Positions 42,906-51,840 of a DNA stretch of 64,000 nucleotides are shown in pieces (the stretch's first letter is position 1; every line of letters begins with the position of its first letter). The position numbers were made by a program, and so were the translations under genes. Source of the DNA: an uncultured Agathobacter sp. (lineage in GTDB: Bacteria > Bacillota > Clostridia > Lachnospirales > Lachnospiraceae); contig CAJUND010000005.1 in NCBI GenBank assembly GCA_910587655.1, positions 116,133 through 180,132 of the forward strand, written 5' to 3'. The notes under the pieces were generated by a model. That model was not told the DNA's origin. It ran no database searches and was given only the letters and a program-made list of their open reading frames with translations.

Positions 42906-45326
42906 CTATGCACGAAGCGTAATTCCAAGATCCTTCTGGAGGCTCTTAAGAATTTTCTTTACGTAACCTTCTGTCATTTCGCTGGTAAACTCCTCTTCAC
43001 GCGGTGTAAATACAACAGTAAATGCCATGCTCTTTTTGCCTGCCCCAAGCTGGATTCCTTCATATACGTCAAAAAGTTTCACATCCGTGACATAGCTGCA
43101 GGCATTTTTAATTCCGTTTTCAATCTGTGCGCAGGTAATATCTTTATCTGCGACAAAAGCAAAATCCCGTTTTTCCTCTGCATATTTTGGAAGAGGCGTA
43201 TACATCTGTGTCTTTGCATACCACCGGGAAAGGATGCGCAGGTCAAGCTCCATGACAAACGCAGGAACACGCATATCCAGTTCATCCATAAGTTCATATG
43301 CCACTTTTCCAAGATATCCGGTTTTCTCGCCCTCACAGAAAATTTCCGCTGTCTGGTACGGATGCAGGAACGTTTTTTCCGCCGGTTCATAAGTAAACTC
43401 TAAATCCAGTGTTTTTGCCACAGTTTCTGAAAATCCCTTTAAGGTATAAAAGGATTCGTTTTCCCCGAATATGCCGACACAGAGGGTTTCCCTTTCATCC
43501 GGATATTTGGTAAGCGGCAGTTCATCCGGAATAAATATATTTCCCAGCTCAAAAATCCTTCCCTCCAGAATGCCTTTCTTCTGGTTGTTCGCCAGGGCAT
43601 GCAGCATCTGCGGAGCAAGCGTTGTACGCATCAGGGACAGATCCACATTGATTGGATTTACCAGCCGGATGGCATGACGTTCCTTCGCATCCTCCGGAAG
43701 ACGCAAAAGATCCAGGTCTGACGGGGAGAAGAAAGAATAATGAATCCCCTCGTAAGCTCCTGCGGCGCAGAGTGCCTGTTTGATTTTCAGCTCCTTTTTC
43801 TGCTTTGCATTTAATCCGCCCATGGTCACTTCTGCAGTCGGCATAAAGGACGGAATCACCTTGTCATAGCCGTACATGCGGATAACCTCTTCCGCAACAT
43901 CCGGGTAGGAATCCATGTCCTCACGGTATGCCGGCACCTGAATCGTCAGTTCATCTCCTGAAATCACCGGTGAAAAATGAAGTCCGGTCAGAATACGTAG
44001 AATGTCTTCATCCGCCACCTCAATACCAATCACACCATTGACGCGTTTCACGCTGACCTTCATTTCCTGCGGTTCTATGGAATCTCCTGCAGAAAATTCT
44101 TCGTGTGTGGAGGATATTTTACCGCATCCAAGTTCCTCCACCAGGTGGAGCGCCCGCTTCATTGCCATAACCGTTGTATATTCGTTTACCCCTTTGGAAT
44201 ACATAGCGCTGGAATCCGAGGACTGTCCGAGCGCACGGGAACTTTTTCTGATATTGTCGCGGACAAATTTGGCAGCTTCAAAAGTCACTGCTTTTGTGGT
44301 ATCCAGAATTTCAGAATTCAGACCGCCCATAATTCCGGCAAGAGCCACCGGTCTTTGCCCATCGCAGATGACGAGGTTGGAAGAATCCAGGGTAAATTCC
44401 TTTTCATCCAGTGTGACGATTTTTTCGCCTTTTTCTGCACGCCGGACAGTGATACTGTTCCCTTCCAGATATGCATCATCGAACGCATGCATCGGCTGTC
44501 CCAGCTCCCTTAAAATATAATTGGTAATATCCACGATATTTGAAATGGAACCGATTCCGGTCAGCGCAAGCCTGCGGCGCATCCATGCTGGGGACGGTTC
44601 AATTTTTACATCATAAATATAATGTGCGATATACCGCGGGCACAGGTCCGGCGCATTTACGTTTACCGTAAATCCTTCTTTTTTTATGTCGGTTTCTGTG
44701 TAGTCCAGCGCCGGCATCTTACATTCTTTTCCAAGTACGGCTGCGACCTCCCTGGCAATTCCGTAAATACTCTGGCAGTCCGGCCGGTTTGCAGTAACCG
44801 CAATATCAAAAATCCAGTCATCCAGTCCAAGTAACGGCTTTACGTCCGCACCTGCCGCGGCGTCCTCTGGCAGAACTAAAAGTCCGTTGTAACCGGCCCC
44901 CGGATATAAATCCTCATTCAGTCCAAGCTCCACACCGGAACAGAGCATTCCATGGGATTCATATCCGCGGAGCTTTCCCTTTTTTATTTTCATGACGCCC
45001 TCAATGGTAACATGGTCTTTCGCCGTTGCATAAACTGTTGCGCCCACAAGCGCCAGCGGGTATTTTCCTCCTGCCTGTACATTGTCCGCCCCGCAGCAGA
45101 CCTGGAAAGTTCCGTGCTCTCCTGCATTTACATGGCACAGGCTTAAGTGTGTCTCCGGAATCGGTTCACATGTCTTAACCTCTCCGACTACCACACCGCT
45201 GATATCTTTTCCCACTTCCGTCAGCTCTTCCACTTCAAATCCGCAGGAAAACAGTTTTTCCTCCAGCTCCTGCGGGGTAACATCTATATCCACATATTCT
45301 TTTAACCAGCTTAATGGTGCTAACAT
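42906..45326 (-). CDS. pheT: Phenylalanine-tRNA ligase beta subunit
   Basis: 806 residues from the ATG at 45326, with AAGGAGG upstream; this gives the family start MLAPLSWLKEYVDI. Contains the tRNA-binding EMAP-like domain (about 40-150), B3/B4 editing domain (ITNYILRELGQPMHAFD, EGNSITVRRA), B5 domain and the C-terminal ferredoxin-like anticodon-binding domain ending near residue 800. With pheS it forms the alpha2beta2 enzyme. Under T-box control through pheS. Confidence 0.98.
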   Translation of the reverse strand: MLAPLSWLKEYVDIDVTPQELEEKLFSCGFEVEELTEVGKDISGVVVGEVKTCEPIPETHLSLCHVNAGEHGTFQVCCGADNVQAGGKYPLALVGATVYATAKDHVTIEGVMKIKKGKLRGYESHGMLCSGVELGLNEDLYPGAGYNGLLVLPEDAAAGADVKPLLGLDDWIFDIAVTANRPDCQSIYGIAREVAAVLGKECKMPALDYTETDIKKEGFTVNVNAPDLCPRYIAHYIYDVKIEPSPAWMRRRLALTGIGSISNIVDITNYILRELGQPMHAFDDAYLEGNSITVRRAEKGEKIVTLDEKEFTLDSSNLVICDGQRPVALAGIMGGLNSEILDTTKAVTFEAAKFVRDNIRKSSRALGQSSDSSAMYSKGVNEYTTVMAMKRALHLVEELGCGKISSTHEEFSAGDSIEPQEMKVSVKRVNGVIGIEVADEDILRILTGLHFSPVISGDELTIQVPAYREDMDSYPDVAEEVIRMYGYDKVIPSFMPTAEVTMGGLNAKQKKELKIKQALCAAGAYEGIHYSFFSPSDLDLLRLPEDAKERHAIRLVNPINVDLSLMRTTLAPQMLHALANNQKKGILEGRIFELGNIFIPDELPLTKYPDERETLCVGIFGENESFYTLKGFSETVAKTLDLEFTYEPAEKTFLHPYQTAEIFCEGEKTGYLGKVAYELMDELDMRVPAFVMELDLRILSRWYAKTQMYTPLPKYAEEKRDFAFVADKDITCAQIENGIKNACSYVTDVKLFDVYEGIQLGAGKKSMAFTVVFTPREEEFTSEMTEGYVKKILKSLQKDLGITLRA

Positions 45327-45351
45327 AACACGCCTCCTTATTTTCTGAAAA

Positions 45352-46374
45352 TCAGTCGTCAATCTGCTTTAAAACACGCAGATCAGATTCAAACAGTAAT
45401 TTGATATTGTTAATGCCGTATTTTAACATGGCGATACGCTCAATTCCCATACCGAATGCAAATCCGCTGTATTCTTCCGCATCAATACCGCAGCCTTCCA
45501 GAACCCGGTGGTTGACAACGCCTGCCCCGAGTACTTCAATCCATCCGGTTCCCTTGCAGAGCCTGCAGCCTTTTCCACCACACTGGAAACAGCTGACATC
45601 TACTTCAACCGACGGCTCCGTAAACGGGAAATAGGACGGACGCAGACGTGTCGTTACATTCTTACCGAAAATTCTGCGGGCAAATTCCTCCAGCATCCCT
45701 TTTAAGTCACAGAGGGTAATTCCATGGTCAACCACCAGTCCCTCCATCTGTGTAAACATCGGGGAATGTGTCGCGTCATCATCTGAGCGGAACACCTTTC
45801 CCGGTGAAATAATCTTAATCGGCGGCTTTTTTTCTTCCATCACATGAATCTGCCCGGCTGAGGTCTGGGTACGGAGCAGAAACTCCGGCGAAAGATAAAA
45901 GGTATCCTGCATATCCCTTGCCGGATGGTCCTTTGCTGTGTTTAATGCGGTAAAATTATAATAATCCGTTTCAATCTCCGTTCCTTCATAAATTTCAAAT
46001 CCCATGGAAGCAAAAATATCTGTCAGCTGGTTCCTGACCTGCGTCACCGGATGAAGATTTCCCTTTTCCTGTCTTTCTGCAGGCATGGTAACGTCGATTT
46101 TTTCCTTTTCATACCGCAGGCGCAGTGCCTCCGCTTCAAACGCTTTTTTCTTTTCATCCAGAATGGCTTCAATGGCTTCACGCGTTTCATTCACCCACTG
46201 TCCGACTTTGGGTCTGTCCTCCGGCGCCACTTCCTTCATTTTTTTCAGAATCGCGGTAAGCTCTCCCTTTTTTCCGAGAACCGCGGAGCGGACTTCAATT
46301 AATTTGTCAATTCCTTCGGAATTTTCAATTTCAGCAATCGCCTGTTCCCTGATTTTTTGCAGCTTTTCCTTCAT
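45352..46374 (-). CDS. pheS: Phenylalanine-tRNA ligase alpha subunit
   Basis: 340 residues. The ATG at 46374 has AAGGAG six bases upstream; the ATG codon directly before it and one further at 46404 are in frame but less likely. An N-terminal coiled coil binds tRNA; class II motifs include HPARDMQDTFYLS (motif 2 region), FRSDDDATHSPMFTQMEG, PSYFPFTEPSVEVDV and the motif 3 GMGIERIAMLKYGI. The first gene of pheS-pheT-queA. Its long leader holds a T-box and a palindromic element. Confidence 0.98.
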   Translation of the reverse strand: MKEKLQKIREQAIAEIENSEGIDKLIEVRSAVLGKKGELTAILKKMKEVAPEDRPKVGQWVNETREAIEAILDEKKKAFEAEALRLRYEKEKIDVTMPAERQEKGNLHPVTQVRNQLTDIFASMGFEIYEGTEIETDYYNFTALNTAKDHPARDMQDTFYLSPEFLLRTQTSAGQIHVMEEKKPPIKIISPGKVFRSDDDATHSPMFTQMEGLVVDHGITLCDLKGMLEEFARRIFGKNVTTRLRPSYFPFTEPSVEVDVSCFQCGGKGCRLCKGTGWIEVLGAGVVNHRVLEGCGIDAEEYSGFAFGMGIERIAMLKYGINNIKLLFESDLRVLKQIDD

Positions 46375-46475
46375 CATTTTCTCCTTTTCGATATTTTCTT
46401 TCATAATTTTTTACATTTTTCAAGATATTGTGGTCGAATGATGTCGTATCCCCAAAATAACCTTTCGATATAAAA

Positions 46476-46556
46476 TCGAGCAGGGAAGATTCATCTTCCC
46501 CTACTCGCCGCGCGCCCCATGCGCCGCTTTAGCGGCAGACTTCCTCTGCATGGGGC
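46476..46556. repeat. Palindromic element between the T-box terminator and pheS
   Basis: Two adjoining structures. First, around a perfect core GGGAAGAT (46483-46490) / ATCTTCCC (46493-46500), extended by GAGCA / TACTC. Second, a nested one with outer perfect arms GCCCCATGC (46514-46522) / GCATGGGGC (46548-46556) and inner arms GCCGC (46523-46527) / GCGGC (46532-46536). It lies after the T-box terminator and before the pheS start, with no T-run. It resembles a small interspersed palindrome rather than a regulatory hairpin of pheS. Confidence 0.7.
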
Positions 46557-46563
46557 TGCACAT

Positions 46564-46823
46564 AAAAAAATCCCCTGCAATTTTTCAATTGCAAGGGACG
46601 AAAAATTTCGCGGTACCACCCTGGTTCCTGCAGCAAAAGTACCCACTGGGAAACATTTTGCCATAACAGGCTCTCATTTCTGCTTAACGTGCAGTCTCCG
46701 TTGCAGCCATTGCACAGCTCCTGTGGGGAAATTCGTTTTCTAACCTGAACTTAAGGAAGCTTACAGCCAGCGACTCCCTCTCTCTGTAAGTGTATTAGAA
46801 ACTACTGAACACATTCATTGCCT
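46564..46823 (-). promoter_or_regulatory. T-box riboswitch (tRNA-Phe) for pheST-queA
   Basis: The conserved T-box sequence reads AGGGTGGTACCGCG on the minus strand (46622-46609). The terminator is a stem of about 11 bp with a loop near 46585, followed by seven T (46570-46564). Stem I is closed by TTTCTAA / TTAGAAA, contains a GAGAGAGGGAG segment, and the 3' side has TTC codons (AAGTTCAGG) matching phenylalanine as specifier. Uncharged tRNA-Phe would stabilise the antiterminator and allow pheST expression. Confidence 0.92.
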
Positions 46824-46829
46824 TTTCAT

Positions 46830-46857
46830 ATCATATTTGATTGTCATTTTAACACAA
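46830..46857 (-). promoter_or_regulatory. Promoter of the pheST T-box leader
   Basis: Read leftward: TTGTGT (46857-46852), 16-base spacer, TATGAT (46835-46830). Start near 46823, just before T-box stem I. Confidence 0.55.
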
Positions 46858-46920
46858 GAAATCTTCTCCTGCAAGCATTTTTTCGTTTAAAGCCCTGCAC
46901 ATAAAATTCTGTAGCTGCCC

Positions 46921-48645
46921 TTACTTTTCATTTAAATCAAAAACATCGGTGATTTCCACATCGCTGTAATAAAAATTTAAAATTTCCTGCCAGCTCTTCC
47001 CTTCCTTTCCCATACTGTCTGCCCCGTACTGGCTCATGCCGATTCCATGTCCGAAGCCGCCGCCTGTCAGTACAATTTTTCCGTTTTTCTGGCTTTTCAC
47101 CTCAAAGCACGCGCTTGGCACGGAAGAATAATCCGTTCTCTTTGTCCCGTCAGCCAGTTTCAGTGAAAGCAGATATTTCCCTAGTGCGAACCTGATATCA
47201 TTTTCTTTTTCATACGTCCGCTCTCCCTGTTCAAAAACAATGGTCAGGGATAAAATGTATCCGGATTTACTTCTCTCATTCACTTTCAGACTTTTTAAAC
47301 GTCCGTATGTTTCATCCATTCCAAGCTCGCCGGAAAGCGTTGCCGTCCATCTGTAGTAAGGGGAATCTGCGTCATATGACTCCACGGAATCAGATATAAA
47401 TTTATGAAAATTTCTCTTTTTTGATAAATTTTTTGTCTTTTCCTTTGTATGGTTTTCGGCAGAAAGGTATCCCGGCGATTTTGCATCCCATACTTCCAGG
47501 TCTTCTGAATATCCCGAAGATGTGGAATAATAATAACATTCAATCAGCTTTCCCTGATATGTAAGAACGAGTCCCGCAGTATCCTCAACCGCCCGGTCCG
47601 TCACATCATAGGTGGAGGCGGCATGATAGACCTGGAAGGCCGTCGTATCATCAAGGTTTGCACCATACTCTGCATAGGTATCATTTCGGATCTGCTGGTA
47701 GGCAAATGTCCGTGCACAGACTGCCTGCGCCTTTAATGCTTCATAGGAAAAGCTGACCGGCATCTCCGAGGGCAGTACATAACGCACATATTCTTCGATG
47801 GGCAGTTCATTAATCAAAACATAACCGCCTTTCTCCTTACGGATAATAAAATCCCCCGCATAACCGGATTTTCTGCTTTTTCCGCCGGAATCGCAGATAT
47901 AAAGCTGTCCGTTCTCTGTATGAATGCGCAGTTCCTTTCCGTTTTTACAGCCTTTGAGACATTTTTCCGCCTCCGTAACATATTTTCTGGCTGCAGATGA
48001 TTTATCAACAGTATATGCTGCGTCGCATGTTATGTAAATATTGGGGTAAAGCACCTCGCTTCCATTTTTCAGCAGTACCCTCACATGATCAACCTGGTCT
48101 TTTTTGTACTGGACGATTGCACACGCCTGCCCTTCTGCCACAACAAGTTCTACTTCGGAATTTCCAATCACAAGATTCCTGACCGAAGTCTGGCGGACCT
48201 GCACGGATTCTCCTGTTTCATCTGTCACCAGATAAACCGGAAGTGTTTCGCTGCATGGCAGGGGTTCATATCCGTCAATCTGTACGGAATTTTCGGAATA
48301 ACTGGCAAGTGTTCCTTTCACACTGCCGCTTTTTGCATAAATTTTTGTAATTTTTCCCTGCGAAAGTTCAATATCAGCCACACCTGTATAACCGCTGGAA
48401 GCAGTTTCCTTTGCAAGGTAGTTTTCCCCTTCATAAAGAATGATGATTTCATTCTTTCCATTCGCCCTGATGTATGCATTGTTTAATGTCCCGCTGAACG
48501 ATTCCTGAAACTGTTCTTTTATAATGGCTTTCTCATCAGCCGGGTTGGACAGCTTCGATACAATTACGAATGTCACAACGACAGCTGCAGCTGTAAGAGC
48601 CAGCAGGGCTATCCCCAGTATTTTCATTTTGTCATTCTTTTTCAT
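46921..48645 (-). CDS. SpoIID/LytB domain protein
   Basis: 574 residues. N-terminal transmembrane helix (about 9-30), an extended region of about 260 residues with beta-rich repeats (GYTGVADIELSQGKITKIYA), then the SpoIID domain: LPSEMPVSFSYEALKAQAVCARTFA, STSSGYSEDLEVW, and GGGFGHGIGMSQYGADSM near the C-terminus. The catalytic glutamate in PSEMP is present. SpoIID is a lytic transglycosylase that cuts denuded glycan during engulfment. This protein is longer than B. subtilis SpoIID (about 340 aa), so it may be a vegetative paralog. It starts with ATG after GGAG. Confidence 0.9.
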   Translation of the reverse strand: MKKNDKMKILGIALLALTAAAVVVTFVIVSKLSNPADEKAIIKEQFQESFSGTLNNAYIRANGKNEIIILYEGENYLAKETASSGYTGVADIELSQGKITKIYAKSGSVKGTLASYSENSVQIDGYEPLPCSETLPVYLVTDETGESVQVRQTSVRNLVIGNSEVELVVAEGQACAIVQYKKDQVDHVRVLLKNGSEVLYPNIYITCDAAYTVDKSSAARKYVTEAEKCLKGCKNGKELRIHTENGQLYICDSGGKSRKSGYAGDFIIRKEKGGYVLINELPIEEYVRYVLPSEMPVSFSYEALKAQAVCARTFAYQQIRNDTYAEYGANLDDTTAFQVYHAASTYDVTDRAVEDTAGLVLTYQGKLIECYYYSTSSGYSEDLEVWDAKSPGYLSAENHTKEKTKNLSKKRNFHKFISDSVESYDADSPYYRWTATLSGELGMDETYGRLKSLKVNERSKSGYILSLTIVFEQGERTYEKENDIRFALGKYLLSLKLADGTKRTDYSSVPSACFEVKSQKNGKIVLTGGGFGHGIGMSQYGADSMGKEGKSWQEILNFYYSDVEITDVFDLNEK

Positions 48646-48769
48646 AATATAAACTCCTAATTCTATAAAGTTCAGGGCAAACTTAAGGAGCTGCCAAAAT
48701 AGCAGCTCCCCTCGTCTTAAGTATATTATGAATTTTATCTTAAGTATCCCATGTTATTTTTTCTTATGC

Positions 48770-48955
48770 ATAACCCAAAATGCCGGTTCCTGCAATTTAG
48801 ACTCCTAGCGCATGCTAGGTGGGTGACCGCAGCTTACCTTCTGCCTTCCACTGATACGAGGCGGCCTGACATCCAGTAAAATCATATAGGAATCCCGTTT
48901 AAAGTAGATGTAGGTTCTAAATAGCAGGAGTTGTCGAACATTCCAGGCTTAGGAT
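48770..48955 (-). ncRNA. ssrS: 6S RNA
   Basis: On the minus strand the 5' part reads GCCTGGAATGTTCGAC and the 3' part GCAGGAACCGGCATTTTGGG, which pair as the closing stem and match the TGTTCG and CGGCAT marks of 6S RNA. Inside are CACCTAGCATGCGCTAGGAG and other paired segments around a central bubble. Length about 185 bases. 6S RNA binds RNA polymerase holoenzyme and mimics an open promoter, lowering transcription in stationary phase. Ends are approximate. The 430-base gap 48646-49075 holds this RNA, the hairpin GGAGCTGC/GCAGCTCC (about 48684-48707) before the SpoIID gene, two CTTAAGTAT direct repeats, and the promoter. Confidence 0.8.
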
Positions 48956-49003
48956 TTATCTTTTGTACTGTACTGTTTCGTTTTCTCTTTTGTAACTGTC
49001 TTT

Positions 49004-49032
49004 ATTATACTTTATTATCCCATGAAATTCAA
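49004..49032 (-). promoter_or_regulatory. Promoter of 6S RNA
   Basis: Read leftward: TTGAAT (49032-49027), 17-base spacer, perfect TATAAT (49009-49004). The start near 48997 is about 40 bases before the recognised 6S stem, so the transcript would be processed or have a longer 5' end. Confidence 0.65.
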
Positions 49033-49075
49033 TGATAAATTCTAAGTACATTCTTCCAAATTTCCCATGGAAAAT

Positions 49076-49957
49076 TTATGTAATTAGAACAAATGTCTGG
49101 TAATGGTCACCGGTATAATAAATCAGACCATCACTGGAATAAATAATCCTCTCAGTTCCCCTCTCCAGGGCACCTAAAGTATTAATGTCACATTCATAAT
49201 AAATGCGTTCTTTTGAATGGTCCAGCTGATTATCAAAATCCCTGTATACGTCTCCTCCAATGCATTTATATTTTGCATACGGTAAAAGGGAACCTCCGCT
49301 CCAGCCCAGATTCTGCGCTTCTGCTTTTGTCATAAAATTAGCTGGAAGCTTTCCGTATTTACGCAGATATTCCGCAACCTTTTCACGGCTTGTATAAATA
49401 CCGTCCTCTGTTACGGCATCGCTTTCCCCGGATAAGACATGTACGGTGCAGGAATAGCTTTTCCCGCCGCACTTTGCAGTAACAACCGCAGTTCCGACCG
49501 ATTTTGCCTCGATAGTTCCATTTATACAAAACGCAATCTTCTGGTTGGAAGAAAACCATGCAGTCTTAAATGCTGCATTTTTGAGTATAATAGTTTCTTT
49601 TGTACCATAGTTAATTGTCAGTTCCGTTTTACTTAAATAAGTCTTTTGTACCTTTACGTTACACCGGTATGTCCTGCCGGCACATGTTGCAGTAATAACC
49701 GCAGTTCCGCTCTTTTTTGCCTTAACTTTTCCCTTTTGGGAAACTGTGGCAACGCTTTTATTTTTCGATTTCCAGGAAACCTTCTGCTTTGCATTTTTTA
49801 ACTTTAACTGGTATGTCTGCCCTTCCTTTAAGTTAATGGAGGTTTTATTTAATACAGGCTTAGCAGCTGCAAAAGCATCAGGTATAAAATGAACTGTAAG
49901 AATCAGTGCAAGAAAAAACATAAAGATTTTTTTAATGGTAAACTTTTGAACACGCAT
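49076..49957 (-). CDS. Secreted barnase-family ribonuclease with two Ig-like (Big_2) domains
   Basis: 293 residues. Signal peptide (1-30, cut after AFA). Two bacterial Ig-like domains, about 35-103 and 106-175, each ending in the GTAVITATCAGRTYRCNV type strand pattern. The C-terminal domain, 185-293, is barnase-like: YGKLPANFMTKAEAQNLGW, GGDVY, YYECDIN, RIIYSSDGLIYYTGDHYQTF. The catalytic set is present: K203, E255, R266, R270 and H285, matching barnase K27, E73, R83, R87 and H102. It would cut single-stranded RNA outside the cell. No barstar-like gene is adjacent. No promoter was found between it and pckA. Confidence 0.9.
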   Translation of the reverse strand: MRVQKFTIKKIFMFFLALILTVHFIPDAFAAAKPVLNKTSINLKEGQTYQLKLKNAKQKVSWKSKNKSVATVSQKGKVKAKKSGTAVITATCAGRTYRCNVKVQKTYLSKTELTINYGTKETIILKNAAFKTAWFSSNQKIAFCINGTIEAKSVGTAVVTAKCGGKSYSCTVHVLSGESDAVTEDGIYTSREKVAEYLRKYGKLPANFMTKAEAQNLGWSGGSLLPYAKYKCIGGDVYRDFDNQLDHSKERIYYECDINTLGALERGTERIIYSSDGLIYYTGDHYQTFVLIT

Positions 49958-49979
49958 AAAACTCTTCCCCCTTTTATGT

Positions 49980-50013
49980 ATAAAAATCAGGAGAACACCT
50001 TAGTGTCCTCCTG
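49980..50013 (-). terminator. Intrinsic terminator of pckA
   Basis: Stem CAGGAGAACAC (49988-49998) / GTGTCCTCCTG (50003-50013) with one mismatch; read leftward followed by ATTTTTAT. It sits between pckA and the ribonuclease gene. Confidence 0.8.
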
Positions 50014-50028
50014 AAAGAATCAACCGTA

Positions 50029-51747
50029 TTATGACAGAGCGTCAACTAACTTTTTAAGAGCTGCAAGAGCCTCATCCGGAAGCTTGTCATAGCCTTCCTT
50101 CTTAACTGCGAAGTCTTCCACAGCCTTTACACGGTTCTCCATTGCATTCTTAAGGGCCGCCTTGTACTCTGCATCATTTAAGTCCGGATTAAAGTCTGCT
50201 GTCTTTCCTGACCAGTCATGCATAATCTCGATATCCTCGAAATTGCCCCACTTCTCGAACTTAGCCTTGCCTTCAACGATAGTTTCCAGGATTCCGAGTG
50301 TATCGGCAGGCTTACACTTTGTTCCCATGAAATCACCGGTATTGACAATGTAGCAGTCTACATTCTTCTCCTCTACCAGCTTCTTGAACTTCTCATAGTC
50401 ATTTACCAGCGGATAGGTTCTGAACGGATTAGCATAAGGCACGATACGAAGCGCATTTAAGTCTGTACCTGCTGCCACACGCTCTGCTGTGGAAGTCTTT
50501 GTTGCAAGTGTTGCACCCATAACAGAAGCAAGGGCTGCACCCTTAAGCTTAATTACCGGCGGAATGGTAGGATCTTTCATAATCCAGAAAATTGCATTAA
50601 CCGGGGCATCAATCTTATCCACACGGTTTGGAGACCATAACTTGGACTTGATGGCACGTCCGTTACCATTACGGATATCCTCTGTCACAAGCTGGATTTT
50701 ACCATTCTCATCCAGGGTTGCAGAACAGTTCTGTGCCGTCAGAAGATATTCGTTGTCCGGGCATCCGGTCGGGTAATCTGCCGTCTTGTCAAAGTAGGTC
50801 GGCTCAAGCGCGATGGATGCGCAGGTATCTGTATTGATAATGAACGCATCATCATGAAGCACCTTGATACCGCCGAAAGAATCGTACTTGCCGCTGTGTT
50901 TTGCATGTGTAAGGGTTGACTTGCCGGAGCCTGAAAGTCCGTATACGGAAGCAACGAACTTCTTTCCGCCTTCCAGGGAGTATTCCTTCTGTCCGCCGTG
51001 GCAGGATGCATAACCGTTACGGTTTGCAAGAGCCCATGCCATGGTAAGGGTTCCCTTCTTATGCTCACCGAAGTATCTCATACCAAGAATTGCAGCGCAG
51101 TTTTCATTGGTATCGAAATAGCAGAGGGTAAGCGGATCGCTTAAGCAGCTGTAATCAACATCCGGTGCATCATGCGGAGCCCACTGCGGGTCAGAGAAAA
51201 TATAAATATCCGGCTCGTTGCCGTCTGCAATCAGCTTGGAATTTTTATACATCTTAACATATTCGTCAGACATATACTGGAAATTTAACATCCAGTTGTA
51301 AAGGATGTTCTCCTCTCCTTCCGGAAGAAGAAGATGTGCCTTAACCATAAATTCCGGATCCAGTCCGATAAAGCACTCTGCATGGTAAAGGGTTTTCCAG
51401 CGGGTCTCGTATATCGCATCCATAACCACCTTGTCCAGCTTGGCATCATCCACGCCCGGCTCACCTTTAATACGGCGTGCTGCTGCGTAGCGTCCGGTAA
51501 CTGCTCCATCGTTGAATAAAAGAACCTTTGCGTCCTTTTCAAGACCAAATGTCTCGCCATCCTTGACCGGCATGTCAGTTACGATGGTTCCCGGTGAATT
51601 TTTTGCCAGCTCGTAAGCTTCCTTTAAGGTATTTACCTTTACTACATTGTTGCCGTAAAAAGCGGCCTCGATGATGGAACGGGTTTTGGAAAAACCAACT
51701 TTGCCAGCACCGATTTCATTCAGCGGATAATACGCTTTTGTTGCCAT
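50029..51747 (-). CDS. pckA: Phosphoenolpyruvate carboxykinase (ATP)
   Basis: 572 residues from the ATG at 51747 with AAGGAGG upstream; a little longer than the usual 530-540. Kinase-1 P-loop VYGLSGSGKSTLT near residue 270, the metal/PEP-binding LHDDAFIIN, and IALEPTYFDKTADYPTG are present, placing it in the ATP-dependent class. It interconverts oxaloacetate and PEP with ATP; in fermentative anaerobes it commonly runs in the PEP-carboxylating direction toward succinate or aspartate, but the direction is not shown by sequence. Monocistronic with its own promoter. Confidence 0.95.
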   Translation of the reverse strand: MATKAYYPLNEIGAGKVGFSKTRSIIEAAFYGNNVVKVNTLKEAYELAKNSPGTIVTDMPVKDGETFGLEKDAKVLLFNDGAVTGRYAAARRIKGEPGVDDAKLDKVVMDAIYETRWKTLYHAECFIGLDPEFMVKAHLLLPEGEENILYNWMLNFQYMSDEYVKMYKNSKLIADGNEPDIYIFSDPQWAPHDAPDVDYSCLSDPLTLCYFDTNENCAAILGMRYFGEHKKGTLTMAWALANRNGYASCHGGQKEYSLEGGKKFVASVYGLSGSGKSTLTHAKHSGKYDSFGGIKVLHDDAFIINTDTCASIALEPTYFDKTADYPTGCPDNEYLLTAQNCSATLDENGKIQLVTEDIRNGNGRAIKSKLWSPNRVDKIDAPVNAIFWIMKDPTIPPVIKLKGAALASVMGATLATKTSTAERVAAGTDLNALRIVPYANPFRTYPLVNDYEKFKKLVEEKNVDCYIVNTGDFMGTKCKPADTLGILETIVEGKAKFEKWGNFEDIEIMHDWSGKTADFNPDLNDAEYKAALKNAMENRVKAVEDFAVKKEGYDKLPDEALAALKKLVDALS

Positions 51748-51807
51748 AAAACATGTCCTCCTTAAAATTATAATTATAGGCCATTGCCTAATTATTCCAT
51801 AGTAAAT

Positions 51808-51835
51808 ATCATACACTATGTTATTTTTTTGTCAA
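51808..51835 (-). promoter_or_regulatory. Sigma-A promoter of pckA
   Basis: Read leftward: perfect TTGACA (51835-51830), 16-base spacer, TATGAT (51813-51808). The -35 lies close to the stop of the gene at 51841. Confidence 0.75.
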
Positions 51836-51840
51836 TCTTT

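Noticed and set aside
46514..46556. Terminator before pheS
   Set aside because: The stem is strong but no T-run follows on either strand, and it would block pheS after the T-box decision.
48770..48955. Reading the structured RNA on the plus strand, for example as an SRP-like RNA because of GCTAGGTGGG
   Set aside because: The 5' TGTTCG and 3' CGGCAT marks and the promoter all fit 6S RNA on the minus strand; the SRP core motifs are absent.
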